A stretch of 64,000 nucleotides of DNA from Favolaschia claudopus (Eukaryota > Basidiomycota > Agaricomycetes > Agaricales > Mycenaceae): positions 1,426,001 through 1,490,000 of the forward strand of contig JAWWNJ010000047.1 in the NCBI GenBank assembly GCA_037176885.1, given 5' to 3'. Each line of letters starts with the position of its first letter. The first letter of the stretch is position 1. The translations under genes were made by a program, and so were the position numbers. The notes below the pieces were generated by a model that had not been told where the DNA came from, searched no databases, and saw only the letters and a program-made list of their open reading frames with translations. This document shows positions 49,387 to 61,328 of this stretch, one piece after another.

Positions 49387-52300
49387 TCAAGCCAAGGAAA
49401 GGGCTGTGGCTATCGCAGCGAAGACGCGCAAAAAGTTCCGGTCACTGCGATGCGGCGGCGAGGGTGGGGCTAGGAGAGCCCAGCGCATGAGCTCTTCGAG
49501 GTCGTCTGTCGCGGGAACACCGGGGATCGTGCGAAGCGGCGGGTTCGTCTGGGTAGGGTGCCTGAAGATGGTGTACACAGCCGCCTTGATGATCGACCTG
49601 TGGGGGCAGTTCTGGGGGGATCCCTCCGTGTAGGGGTGGAATCCGTCGGCATTTGTCACTTGAGGGCGATGGCAGTAGAAGCACCACCCTTTTGGGAGCT
49701 TGAGCCACTCCTTGCGCCTCTCCTGCCATCGTGCATCTAATCTACTGGCGACCTGGCCGCCGCAATCGTCCCAGGCGTGGTCGTAGGGCCGATTGAGCAA
49801 CCGACATACAATGCAGCAGCCGGCGAGGTTATCCAGAGCGGCGTTGATCTTCTTCCCGAGCGTTTTCCAATCATCATTGCTGTCGATGCGGCGTTGCTGA
49901 TTAACGGCCACGGCCAGTGTCGGCGGGGGGGCGCGAGCACGCTGAGGAGCGGGCGGGCCCCCACCCGTTGTCACTGGAGCAAAGGGATCCCGAGCCGTTG
50001 ACGAGCTGCGACGGCGGGATTCAGAAGAAGGGAAAAAGAGTGGGGAGATTTCGTACCTCGCCGGTGGCTGTTGGCGTCGAGGGGGAGGGGGTTCAGGGGT
50101 AGGTGGTAGTTGCGCGCTAGATAAAGGTTTGAGTAGACCATAAAAGGGTTGTGTGAGCAGGGATATTCTCACGGAGGGCCAAGTTGAAGAGCGGGGCTAA
50201 CACATCAACAAGTCAGCGCTCGTCTCGGGCAGGGGAAGAGTTCTTACGGGGGCGGTGGGTGATAGGGCGCGTAAAGGGGGGGGTATGGTGTCGACGGGTA
50301 ATAGGAGGTGGCCGGCGGTGGGTAAGGAGGGGTGTGGTGGAAGTACGGGGATGGCGTTGGGTATTGTTGAGGAAGAGTATACCCTGGAGGATGCACAGGG
50401 TATCCGTAGGGCTGTTGCAATGGGTACGGGGATGCGCTGCAAGAATGTGAGTCAGCATTGCATATTAAAATTAACATAATGTGTACTGGGAGGGGGGGGG
50501 ATTCCATTGCTGCGGCGTGGCGTTCCACTGCAGCTGTGGCGGTGTATTCCACTGAGGAGGCGGTGGAGGCGGGTTGTGGTGCTCAGGATGGCGTTGGGGC
50601 CGACGGGAGTACCCTGCAAGCGGGCTGGGCTGAGATTGAGGCTCGTGCCTAGAGTCCGAGAATATCAGTTTCACTGTGTATTCGTGGGAGCTACAACTTA
50701 CACCGGACGGCGTGTGGACGGGGTCGTTGGGCGCAGGGGGTTTGAGCCGCCGGGCACCGCTTGCTGGGCAGGAGGAGAAGAAGGAAATGCTGTGACGGCA
50801 AAGTCAGTTGATGCGTTCGCGGATTGGTGACGAAAGTACCGTTGGCATTTGCCCTTGCACGCTCAACTGCAGCGGCCCGAGCTTGGTCGGGTACGTCAGT
50901 TCGAAGGTACTTTACAACGTCCTCGCTGCTCGAGATCCGCGGGTTTGGCGCTGGAGTATCGGACAGCTCGTCGTCCAGGTGGCGCACACACACGTCGCAC
51001 AATTGGGCGCCGGGTAGACTAGCACAAGTCGTGCCAACCCAATCCAAGAACAGGGAAAAGAGCAGCCGGCGACAAGAGTCGCTGAACAACCAGGGGACCA
51101 TGAGATTGGCGCCGAACTGGTCTCTCTCGGGGTCGGGGCGCTCGACCCTGCGGTTAGTCAAGCCGAACGTAGTGGCGCGGCAATGCTTGCCATCTCTGCC
51201 GCCTCGGCCCGCTTCCTGCGCATCCTCGATGGGGTTACGGCCGACATCAAGATGAGCCACGTCGCGAACTATGGCGTCGACCCCGCAGCCGACGATCGAG
51301 GTCCCAATGAGAACTTTGCAGTCCCCACGCCTCCAACCGGCAAGGATTTCGGCCCGGGTCACCACGCGCGCCGCAGCGGGATCGTGCAGTTCCGGCTGGT
51401 GTTCCGGAGTCTGGGAGGTGAACACCGTCGTGCCGAACATCTGCGCCAGGGCGTTCGCGTCATCGATCGACCGGGTGTAGACAATCGCGCGGTCTTCAGC
51501 GCTGTAGTCTCTAGCGATTCGGCCGTTGATGTACGCGACGAGAGCGTGCATGTGGGGTTTTGGATGGTCCGCGGTTGGCTCGTGCAGCGAGACAATGTAC
51601 TCGATCTCGGGGCGAGAGGATGGAAGGCGAAGAACATCGACGTCAGTGAAACTGGTCAGTGATTTCAAGTCTCGCACCATGTTGGGCGTAAAGGTTCCGC
51701 TCAGGAACGCGGTATGGACGGGTAAGGTCAACGCCTTGAGGAAGTTCAGCATGGAGGGGCGGAAACCTAGATCCATAACCAGGTGCTGCGCCTCGTCAAA
51801 GACAATACGGGCGAGGCGACGGCGTTCGGCGAGACCTACGGCGAACCTAGGTGTAGTCAGGAAATGAAGATCAATGGGCCAGGCAGCGGGACGAACGTCT
51901 GAAATTCGGGTCGCCCCATATCTTCCGGGGAAGCGTAGACGAGTTGGTAGTCCCCATGCGTAGAATTAGATGAACGGGTCCAGCGCATGCAGGTGATCCC
52001 GTGTTGTTTGGCCTTCTCTTCGAGCTCGATGTGAAGGCCACTGAGCGGCAGAATGATCACGGTGGTGAGGAGCGCGTCGTACATCTTGATCATAAAGAAG
52101 ATGATCAAAGTTTTGCCGAAGCCGCACGGCAGAATGGCGATGACGGGGCGGGACCCTGCGGAGAGAAGTTCGATGAGCTCGCCCTGCTGGGCGAACCTGA
52201 AGTTGGCGGCAGAATTTTGAAGGAACTTTCTCCAGTCGCGGAGGCGCCGAGGGGCAACGACGAGAGCGGTCTGTGGGTGGAGAGCGGAGGAAGGGGGTGT

Positions 52301-55300
52301 TGGAGGCCGGCGGGGTACTAGTTGCGTTACGAGGTCAGCGAGCGCTGGGATTAGTACCTCCTTCAAGTCGTCCCGGCGGGTCTGCGCCCCGAGCTTCTCG
52401 TCGAGAAGGGAGGACATGATGGTTCGGAGATCCGTGGCGGAGATGCCGCTATTGTTTCCAGGGTGATCATCGCCGTCCTGGCTGGCACGGACAAAGGCGG
52501 GTACAAGCTGCGTATCGGTGGCGAAGGACGCCGGGAGAGTCAGCGTTAACGGGTTCCCGTCCTCAATGCCGAGAATATTCTGCCACGAGATGCACGCTTG
52601 TAGGCAGCCTGCTATCTTTCGAGGATCGGAGCCCCCCAGGGTGGAAGCGTCAACGCCATACTTGCGATACGATGTCGCGGAAGAGTGGTGCTGAAGGGAG
52701 TCGAAGAAATGATCTTGGAAGTCCTCCCAGGCGGGCTTTGGGATGATATATCGGCAAAAGGCTGTGAGTACCTTGCGGTAGTCGAGGATTTGGAGGCGCT
52801 TGCCGAGCGCTTTTTCTGTGGCGTCGCCGAGAAGAGAGCTAATCCGGCCGCCGTCGAAATTCTTTTTGATCCCGGGCCACATGTAGAGGTGGTATCGCAG
52901 GCCCTCGGCGGCACCAAAGAAGTATTGAATTAGGTGGCGTTGAAAGGGGCGGAAGACGCATATCTCGTGGACCAACGCGGTCGCAACACGGTATGTGGGA
53001 GCATGAGGGGTCATGCGGCGGCGCAGGCGGAGACCCGAGGTTTTCTCGTTAAGGCCGACGAGAGTGAAGCAGTTGAATATAAAGTGGACGTTGCGCATGG
53101 CGCCGGTGTTGAGGTTGCGTAAGAGCTGTCGAGCAATCTCGGTGCTCCGGATGGATGGGCCTGCAGATACAATGGCCCAAACGACCTGGACTTCTCGGAG
53201 GTCCTCGAAGAGACGGAGGAGGTCTGCGCACGGTGCGCTCTGCCAATGCAGCTCGCCATTATAGGTGCGAGTATATAGGGAGCGGCGTTCGGGGTCAGAG
53301 AGAAGCCACTCTGCGTACACAGTCGCGAGCCGCGTCAAATTGTTGCCGGGGATGTCGGCAAAGCAGAAACCGCCGTCGTTGTTGTGTTGGTTGTCGAGCA
53401 GCTTGGCGAGCTCAATTGCAGGAAGGACGTCGGCAGGGGGGGTTTGGTTGTGGAAGATCAAGGCGAGGACGCGGTCGTATTCGGCGCGAAGCTGTTCGTC
53501 CAAGGTTTTGAAACCGGCTCGTTCGATTCGGGCACCGTCAAATATGATGCTTCTGCCTTCTATATCACCAAGTTGAACCTCAGAGTCGTTGTATTCGTCC
53601 AGGATGGAATTCAAAAGCGAGTGACAAGAGTAGATGTAGGCATATGCCGTGTCGGACCGGCCGCAGAGAAGGTGCGCCACTTGGTCGTGTGCGCTGCGTC
53701 GATCAATCAGTAATGGGCCAGGCGCCGGGGACACAGTTCCACTTACTCTTTAGTGGACATGCGCTGATCCGCCATCAGCTTCCGCATCTGGTAAAGGACG
53801 ACCCCGCGGTGCAGCCACTCAAGCCGTGCGCAAACCTGGGTGATCTCACTGCCCCGCCTCCAGTTGGACTCGCCTTTCGAGCGTGCTACGAGGAAGCAGT
53901 TGATGGGGAGCACGAAGTGGGACTGTGCGCCGTGGGCTTTCTCCTGTGAGAAAAGAGACCAATTAGCCGTGTGGAGTGCGCGGCGCAGGGAGTCGGGGTG
54001 TTGAGCGGGGGCAGTGAGCGCGGCGCGGAGGGCGGCGAGGGCATCTCTTTGGTTCGGCTGCAGCGGGAAAGCATACGCCGTTCGTCTCCCTTCAGCCGCC
54101 TCCATAACGGTAAAAAGCAGACGCTGTAACTCGCGACCGTACTTGTCGACGGATTCGTCGCCGATCGCGCGAAGCTCTGAGCGGGATTGGGCACTAGCAT
54201 GGGGTCAATTAGCCATTTTCACAGACGTTGAGACGGACACGACTCACGTCCCTACTCGCGCGATGTCCCGCATGAGCTGGGTCGTGGATTGCCGAATCGA
54301 GTCGCGGATATAGGTCGAGTAATCCTTGATGTGCGGGGTGAGGGCCTGCCATAACGGGTCGTCCTGAGGGATCTCAACGGCGGATTGGATTGTGGTGGCG
54401 CTGAGGCCGGCAACCTGCTCGTTCCATGCCTCGTGATCGAAAAATATATCCTTATCGAGGGAGTTCAGCGGCAGGGTCGTCTCCAGCTCGCGGAAATTCG
54501 GAGTGACATTGAGCGGCGACTTCAAGTAGAGGGAAAACGCCTCTGCGCCAGTGGTTTCGGTCGCGCGGGCAAGATGAGTTGTATCCACCCCAAAGACGGA
54601 GTTGTCCAAGCCGAAGCTCTGGACGTACGAGAAATAGAAAGAGGCCGGATCGCCGGGCGCGCTCGGGCAACTCGGTTTGTGCTCATGTCGCGAGAAGGAG
54701 GTCGGCGTGGAGAAACCGTGGCCACAACGAGCGCAAACGAGGTGGGGGCGCGGAGTGATCAGGAGGCCGTAGATGGCAGAAGTCTGCTGCGTCGGTGCTG
54801 TCGGAAGGGTACCGGGGTCGAAGTCGAAGCGCTCTGCAATACTGTCTGCGAGGGTGGGGGGTACATCTAGATCCTTGAAATGGCGGATGATGTGACGGCG
54901 GAGGTCGCCGAGAGTGAGAACTTTGCCACAGCAGATGCAGATCACAATTTTCCACCGCGTATTGACAACGATGCCATAGGCTTCTAGCCGCAGCTCATCA
55001 ACGTGGGTGACGGTGTCGGTGCACGGCTCAATGATGTGCCCTGCGTGGTCGAATTCTTCGAAATCCGGGGGAATCGGCACGAGCTCGGACAGTAGTCTGG
55101 GAGGGGCGAGGACCCGAGAAGGTGGGGGCGGGGGGGCGCGGGTGGAAGTTGGAGTGGGGTGCGGGGTGGCTGCAGAAGTACGTCCGGACGAAGTGCCGGT
55201 CTCGAGAGGGAGTGCGCGGCAGGTGTGGATGTGATTCTGAATGAACGTGTCAGTACGTGTGAGTTGAGGGTGATAAACCGCGTCACAGTGGCTGATTTTG

Positions 55301-55496
55301 CATTTCTTGTATTAAAAGTGGGGCAGGGCTCGCAGTAGTAGTTCAGATCCGCGTTGCGGCGGAACGTCCTGACGGCTTCGCCGGGGTAGGCGGTGCTGAA
55401 CGAGTTCTGGTGCTCGCACCGTTGATGCGTGTCGGCACTACCGGGAACCTCCTTCTTGCACTGTTCACAGAAGGAAGTTCTCTCTCTACTATTCAT
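49387..55496 (-). CDS. giant OrsD-like/RecQ-like helicase with C2H2 finger and Cys-rich end module
   Basis: One continuous gene of about 1,800 residues in a dozen or so exons. N terminus from 55496: MNSRERTSFCEQCKKEVPGS with several C-x2-C and C2H2 pairs, a Pro/Thr-rich linker, then an OrsD-like (DUF3505-type) part (LEAYGIVVNTRWKIVICICC, GDLRRHIIRHF, LVCARCGHGFSTPTSFSRHE). The SF2 helicase core has Walker A ILPCGFGKTLI, motif II IVFDEAQHLV, and motif VI QEAGRGGRDG. A Pro/Tyr-rich linker (50244-50860) spans four checked introns. The Cys module CCIVCRLLNRP...GWCFYCHRPQ follows, ending IATALSLA. All junctions tested keep frame, so it looks intact. Such helicases are multicopy and often subtelomeric in mushrooms. 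DNA unwinding in the nucleus is expected; the biological role is unknown. Confidence 0.8.
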
Positions 55497-55570
55497 GCTT
55501 CGAAGTTCCTAGGGCTACGGTGGGTCGGTGCGCTGGGGAGGTGCTGGAGGGAAAAGAAGAAGAAGATATG

Positions 55571-55584
55571 GTCACAAGCGTGAC
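55571..55584. repeat. 14 bp hairpin motif GTCAC-N4-GTGAC, copy 2
   Basis: GTCACAAGCGTGAC followed by ACCCCTCC, 75 bp upstream of the helicase start codon. Confidence 0.4.
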
Positions 55585-56370
55585 ACCCCTCCTTTGGACA
55601 TGCTGTGACGTCGACGTCGGAGCCGACGAGGGATTCTCAGTACTTACGTCCACAACTAATAGTACTATAAGCACATCAGCACAACGGAAAGCCAAACAAT
55701 CCATCTAAACGCGGCTATTCCCCCTGAACTCCTTCGAGGAACAACTTTTGCTTACCTTGTAGACTCGTTGGTTGCACGTTCCGTACTTAGCCCAGACTGG
55801 AGTCTGGAGCAAGGGGTGTTCACCGGCAAAAGCCGAGACACAGCCTTGGGAGGGAGGGTGGGTCCCGGACCTCTTATTTCACTTTTTGGACAAAGTTGCA
55901 GAATGCTTCAAAAACACGTTTGGGAGGGTCAAGAAAAAAAGAGCGAAAAAATGTAATAGATTACATAATACTAACCATCCGCCGAGTTCCCCGACCCAAG
56001 CCAGATGGAGGAAATTTTCTGCCAGAGAGACGCAAGAAACCAAGGGATCATTTTGCTACGGCTTTTTCGCGGCAAATTATTCCCAAACCAGGCACTTTCG
56101 AGCTAAATAATCCTCAGATCGTGAGAGAACTGTCAATAAATTACTGTATTAGGCAAGCTTACATCATCATTACGTAGCCAGGGAGGGGTCAGAAGGGTCT
56201 TAAATCACTTTTCCGACGTTGTATGGAAAATTTTAAGATTGAATACCCCCTGGTCTGGAGGGAGCTTCAAGAAAGTATGACTAAGGAAAAGCGTGGGAGT
56301 CGCTAGGGTTAAGTAGTGGCGCATCATCATGGCGGCGGGAAATTAGTCGTGGTGTGTGTCTGGGTGGAAA

Positions 56371-56600
56371 TAGGCACTTTGACAAGTGAAACCACTCATA
56401 TATACAGTGTTGGGCACTCATGTTCGGAATTCTACACTCATATGCAGTGCTCTGGGCATGAGTGCTTTTATGGGCACTTTTTACTCACATTAGTGTTCGA
56501 CTAGTGTCGGAGAGTAATTTCGTGCCGCATCGGCAAGGTAGTGCCAGAATGCCGGAACAGCAGCAATCTACGGCACTTCAGCACTCAATGTTCAACGCAC
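56371..56600. repeat. cluster of GGGCACT/AGTGCC motifs, left
   Basis: About ten occurrences of GCACT, AGTGC, GGGCACT or their ACTC/GAGTG extensions in both orientations within 230 bp. Confidence 0.5.
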
Positions 56601-57459
56601 TTCTTTAAAGCTTACCTTGCGCTTGTAAGGCCTGCTCATACATGACAGTTTCCCGCTCAAATGGCTCAGGAAATGAGAAGGGTACCCGCCTAGGCCTGGC
56701 TGTACGCCGACTACCCTTCATAAGTGAGCCAATATCAGACTACGTACTTTCGGCAACGATCTACTCAATGCAGGTAGGTCGATATACTTCTTTCAAGTGA
56801 GTGCCAGCAAGTCCGTCAATCCCCCTGGAACTACTCATCCGCTTGACCCTTCCACGGTCGCTCCACAATGGCGGATTTGGCAAGGTTCTCAAGCGCTCGG
56901 AATTTAGTGCTCTGATCCGCCCGCCGCACCAGGATCAAACGTTACGCTTCGAATTGGGGGCGGGGATGGAGCAGTCATTCAGTAGGTAATCAACCTACAT
57001 ACCTACACAAATAAGTTCTGATCGTAAGCTCCTTGAGAGCATCCACAAACCAGTAGCTCATCGTAGCAATGTACTTATGTACATGCCTAGCCAAATTACC
57101 TGGATCTGGGGAAAATTCGGACTCTGGAGGAGACACAGGGAATGAGTAATTCAATAAATGATGCACTAAATCACTATTATAACCGAGCCTCTATTAGCTG
57201 GGAGGCCCCCAGGGAAGCACATACCTATAACTTACTTAGCCATACAAGTTAAAAGCTACTTACGCGACCGTGGGAAAACTTAAATTAACTTGCGGCACGC
57301 TTGCCGAAGCGGGCAAGTTCCGTACAAGTTAGTTCCAAGAAGTTACTTTTTACGGACTCATGGGGGGGCACTGGCTGGTGCATGTTTCATTGTTATTTCA
57401 ACTTGTCCTGTGTCGTAGTAGTTGAATATACACAATTTATGCAACAATGAACTCGCGAT

Positions 57460-57600
57460 AAGCGCCCCCGACATTAGTGCCCAGAAGAAGCACTACCAAT
57501 TAGCGCCCGGGCACTCGACAAGAGTGTAGACACGAGCACAAAGCACCATAAATCAGTGACGGTGGGCACTAACATAGAGTGTTTTAGTCGCATCACACGT
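57460..57600. repeat. cluster of GGGCACT/AGTGCC motifs, right
   Basis: AGTGCCC, GCACT, GGGCACTC, AGAGTG, GGGCACT and AGAGTG in about 140 bp. With the left cluster it brackets roughly 1.2 kb, like the two ends of a transposon. Confidence 0.45.
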
Positions 57601-58239
57601 CACTCTTCCCAAGGTTGGCCTTATCCTGCCATATTAGCCTACCCCGATACACACTGCGAACTCTATGCGCGAAAACGAACCCACCCCAAGCACGCGAAAC
57701 CAGTGTCCTCGGCACCCGAAATATGACCCACTGAGACCGAGCATTCTATACTCACGCTGAGTAACCCAGCCCCTGAGCAGCCTTCGACCTACTCAACCCG
57801 AGCACGGCGAACCTTTTCGGCATCACTCTACTCACTGGCAGTCCAAGGGTTGCGAAGAATTCCCCGGCATGCTTTCACACCAGTGTTTCCTCAACTCAAT
57901 GAGCCAATAAGCTACGCCGAGTTGCTAACGTTTCCAAAGGCGAATACATTCTCGCTAAACCGTATTAAATACACAGCGTTTACAATGATCAGAAACACAT
58001 TCTAAAATGTTGAGTCCCCCATCATAAACACAGGCCACAAAAACTTATCTCGATACAATATCGCTCGGCAGAAATTAAATTAAATATAAGTCGGAGAGCT
58101 TCAATTCTGCGTGAACCATTTGCAAAATTTCACGTTCAACGTATGGTGAAAGCAAAGCTTCGGAGATACCTGAAGATTTGGATTCGGTTCATACAACGCA
58201 ACAATCCGAGCATTGAGACCCGCTTCAAGGCTCGCCAAA

Positions 58240-58494
58240 TTAACCGAGAAACTTGAGCTTCAATGCAACATCAACATCTGCCGCTGACATGTGGATGAAC
58301 TTCGGAGCAGCAGCATACATTGAGACCCAGTGGTCGCCGCTCATCTGCAGCTGCTCTGCACCCCAGCTACTACGAGTTTCATCTTTTCTTAAATTATAAG
58401 TTTTTGGTTTCATTTCTCCAGCCTTGAAATCGATATCAATACTTGGAGTTTCTACGTCGGACACCCCCCATGCAAAACATTGAGCTTCTCTCAA
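58240..58494 (-). CDS. short open frame, 84 residues, doubtful
   Basis: MREAQCFAWGVSDVETPSID to DVDVALKLKFLG, with SSWGAEQLQMSGDHWVSMYA in the middle. The text is more protein-like than nearby frames, but I recognise no family and found no further exons. It may be the last exon of a decayed gene. Confidence 0.2.
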   Translation of the reverse strand: MREAQCFAWGVSDVETPSIDIDFKAGEMKPKTYNLRKDETRSSWGAEQLQMSGDHWVSMYAAAPKFIHMSAADVDVALKLKFLG

Positions 58495-59206
58495 ACTTTC
58501 CCTGAGCCCTAAACTTTATGTTCCTTATATCCTTTACACGGGATGTATTAGATTCAATCGCCGATGAAAGATGCCGTATTTTGACAAGTCCCCGAGACAG
58601 GTATTTGAATTCTTTGCCCAGGGGATCCAGGACTTATCTCTGACTATCGCAACTGCTTTCCATTTAACTCAGTTCAACGGAAAGGTAGCACAGTATCCCA
58701 TGAGTATCCCTATCGTATTGTTTTCCTTCTGTACTCACACATTCACTTGCCGTCTCCGAATGTGCCCTCAACTTCAAGTTCGGGGGACTCGTCTCTTGAT
58801 TTTAGTCTCTCTATTTTGAGTCTCCACAATGCCCCCCTCCCTCTCTCCTCCCTACACAAATCACCGAAACCGCCTTTACATCCCGGCAAATGTGTATGTA
58901 AGCAATTGCGATCAAGGACGCCATCAGTCACATAAAAACACGTGACGTGACATCAACACATTGATCTTCTTCTCCTGCCACCACCACCACCTTCTCCCCC
59001 CGGCTCTGTACCCCCTCTCTGAGTGGTAAGTTCTTGCTCATTACTTCTCCCATACATATACTGTACATTTTTGTCCCTTCCCTCTCCCCACCCGCCCTCG
59101 CTGATGCCCTGGGCGCGCTTGCCACTCGTGCCACGTCGGACGCGTATGCGACACAGACCGGTGTGCTGGGTTCCCAAGGCCCCCCTGAATGTTTACTTCC
59201 TCTCCG

Positions 59207-59237
59207 CTGGGCCTGACCAGAGGCCCTACGGAGCCGG
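59207..59237. repeat. GC hairpin repeat, copy 1
   Basis: CTGGGCCTGACCAGAGGCCC followed by TACGGAGCCGG; GGGCCT and AGGCCC can pair around a 6-base loop. Copy 2 is 159 bp downstream. Confidence 0.55.
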
Positions 59238-59365
59238 AATAGCAGCTCAGGTTGACCTTTGGCGTAAATGGCGCAGCCTGCCTCTTTGTAAATGTCGGCG
59301 CGTCGGCGCAGCACCCCAACCCCTCTCCTTTTACGGAGAACACATCTGTAACCCCACCCCTTCTG

Positions 59366-59396
59366 CTGGGCCTGACCGTAGGCCCTACGGAAGCGG
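59366..59396. repeat. GC hairpin repeat, copy 2
   Basis: CTGGGCCTGACCGTAGGCCC followed by TACGGAAGCGG; it keeps the same stem with a changed loop. Confidence 0.55.
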
Positions 59397-59527
59397 GTCG
59401 GCGCAGATCTCTCCACCGCAAAGCTTGCCTCTACTTCGCCCTATGCTCCACCTTCTCCTCCCTTTTTCTTTGCTTTCCCGAGCCACATCATCCGTCAATA
59501 TTTTCTCCTAACTCCCTGGCTTTAGAT

Positions 59528-61328
59528 ATGCCCATTCAAACCCGAAGCGCCACCCGTCTCGCCCGGATCGAACAGAAACTCCTAGAAGAGGCACATTCCC
59601 CCCCCAAAGTCGTTCAGCTCCGCTCGGCCCGCCACGTCACCCATATTTTCGAGTCCGCCATCGCGGAAGCCACTACTCTGTACGAAGCGTTCGACGACAT
59701 GCAGGAAGTTGGAGAGGACGACGGAGATCCGGAGTGGGATGACTTAGAAGAGGTGTGCTCCCGGCCCCAAACACCCCTCTCCCGCCCCCCCAGCCCCCTT
59801 CCCGGCTTCACATCTGCCCCCGAGCTCCCGATCTCCGGTCGCTCCTCGCCCCTCTCTGAACCACCGGACTCTCGCCCGTGTTCGCCCTCGTCGTAAGCCC
59901 GGTCACCCTTTACCCGCTCATTCCGCTCACTCACTTCAACCAGTACCACCCTCGATCCGCATCCACCCCCGCCCGCCGTCGCCGACCCCGCACACCCAAC
60001 AAACGCTAAAAAACGTCACCAAAAGGCGGGGAAGAGCGCGCGTCGGAAGGCCAAACGCCAGGCTGAGGCGAAAGCCCATGCCTTCGGTGCCCCAGCGGAA
60101 TCCGCGTCCCACTCGTTCACCGAGCAGCCACCCCGCCAGACCGCTTTCACACTCCGCAAACTCGAGGCGTGCGCAAACGCGTTCACGGGCTTGTCGAAGC
60201 GCACACGCACGGGTCATTTTCCGCGCATCTGGACCAAGCAGCAGCTCCTCGATGCCGGACACGAGCAGATCCACTGGGATGGCATGTACGTCTTCCACCT
60301 CTCTCCCCCCCTTCGCTGATTTGCTCACACGCCGTCAGCGACCCCATGGTCCTCCTGGACGCCGACGGGTACATAGTCGCGGTCCTCCTCGGCCGTCCTC
60401 GCCGCCCAGAGTGGAAGCTCGTTATATTGGAAGTTGCCCAACTCCTTGAGCAGCTCCGCAAAGAGGGCGTCAGGCGCGAGATCTTCCGCTCCAAGGACAA
60501 ATCCCACCGCCGCGGGAACTTCCACGTCTTGTTCGACGGATACTCCATGGGCACGGGGCAAAAGGTTCGTTCCAGCCCTTCCTTCTCCCGCCGTCTTTCA
60601 CCATCCATAGAAACCCGGAAACCTCCGGCACACCAAAAAATACCGCCAACTGCTCCACCATCTCTTCCACAACCACAGCGTTCGCCGCGTCGCTGGCTTC
60701 CAATCCAGTGAGTCTTGCGCCCGATCTCAATTCATCGTCCGCTTCCACTCAAAGTTTCCCAGGTGGATTCGCTCGTTTTTTCCCGAAACTCTATGCGTAC
60801 TACCGCGACACCATCCTCGGGATCGAAGCCAACCAGCCGGAACTCAACCACCTCTTCTCGAACTCCGTGTATACGGCGGCGACATTCAACGTCGGTCCCC
60901 AATCTTTCACGGCGGAGCACCGCGACAGCCACAACCTACCTCACGGTGTGTGCCCCATCACCGCGTTCGGCCCCTTCGACGCTCAGCTCGGCGGCCACCT
61001 CTACATCCGGCAGCTCAAGGTCTTCCTGGAACTGCCCTCCGGTTCCTCCGCCGCAATCCTGTCCGGCGCGTTCGACCACGGCAACACCCCGATTCAGAAA
61101 AACGAATCACGCTACTCCATGACCCAATATTGCGCCGGCGCCCTGTTCCGCTGGGCCGCGTATGGTTACCGAACAGCCAAGTCCCTTCTCGCCCTACCCG
61201 GAGGTGCAAAGAAGAAGGCGGAAATTGACGGAGCGCCGGGCGCTAGGGCCGCGTGGGCGGCAGGATTGCTCTCGAAGCCCGAGGAGCTGGTCGCCGATCG
61301 CCGCGCAGTTTTTGGACCCAAGAAGTAG
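59528..61328 (+). CDS. TET/JBP-like 2-oxoglutarate Fe(II) dioxygenase, fungal type
   Basis: Enzymes of this fungal family oxidise methylated bases in DNA using iron and 2-oxoglutarate. The start MPIQTRSATRLARIEQKLLE leads through an acidic, Ser/Pro-rich segment and a Lys/Arg-rich stretch (KSARRKAKRQAEAKAH, a likely nuclear signal). Next are WTKQQLLDAGHEQIHWDGID and VILEVAQLLEQLRK. The catalytic part has FTAEHRDSHNLPHG (His-x-Asp, about residue 405), FGPFDAQLGGHLYI, SGAFDHGNTPI (third iron ligand His) and ESRYSMTQYCAGALFRW (Arg expected to bind 2-oxoglutarate). Four introns (near 59896-59941, 60287-60339, 60565-60610 and 60711-60765) keep frame. About 540 residues, ending RRAVFGPKK. Activity on DNA is inferred from the family. 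Confidence 0.75.

Larger units (their letters stand above)
55497..59527. other. 4 kb gene-poor region between helicase and dioxygenase
   Basis: No confident gene. It holds two clusters of GGGCACT-type motifs, AT-rich stretches (57250-58200) and one short minus frame (58240-58494). Promoters of the helicase and the dioxygenase should lie at its two ends. Confidence 0.4.

Noticed and set aside
50244..50552. Separate Pro/Tyr-rich gene
   Set aside because: Flanking introns join it in frame to the helicase on one side and the Cys-rich module on the other, so it is a linker of the giant gene.
58928..59511. Overlapping 160-codon frames on both strands upstream of the dioxygenase
   Set aside because: They arise from the GC-rich hairpin repeats; neither joins the dioxygenase in frame nor shows a known domain.
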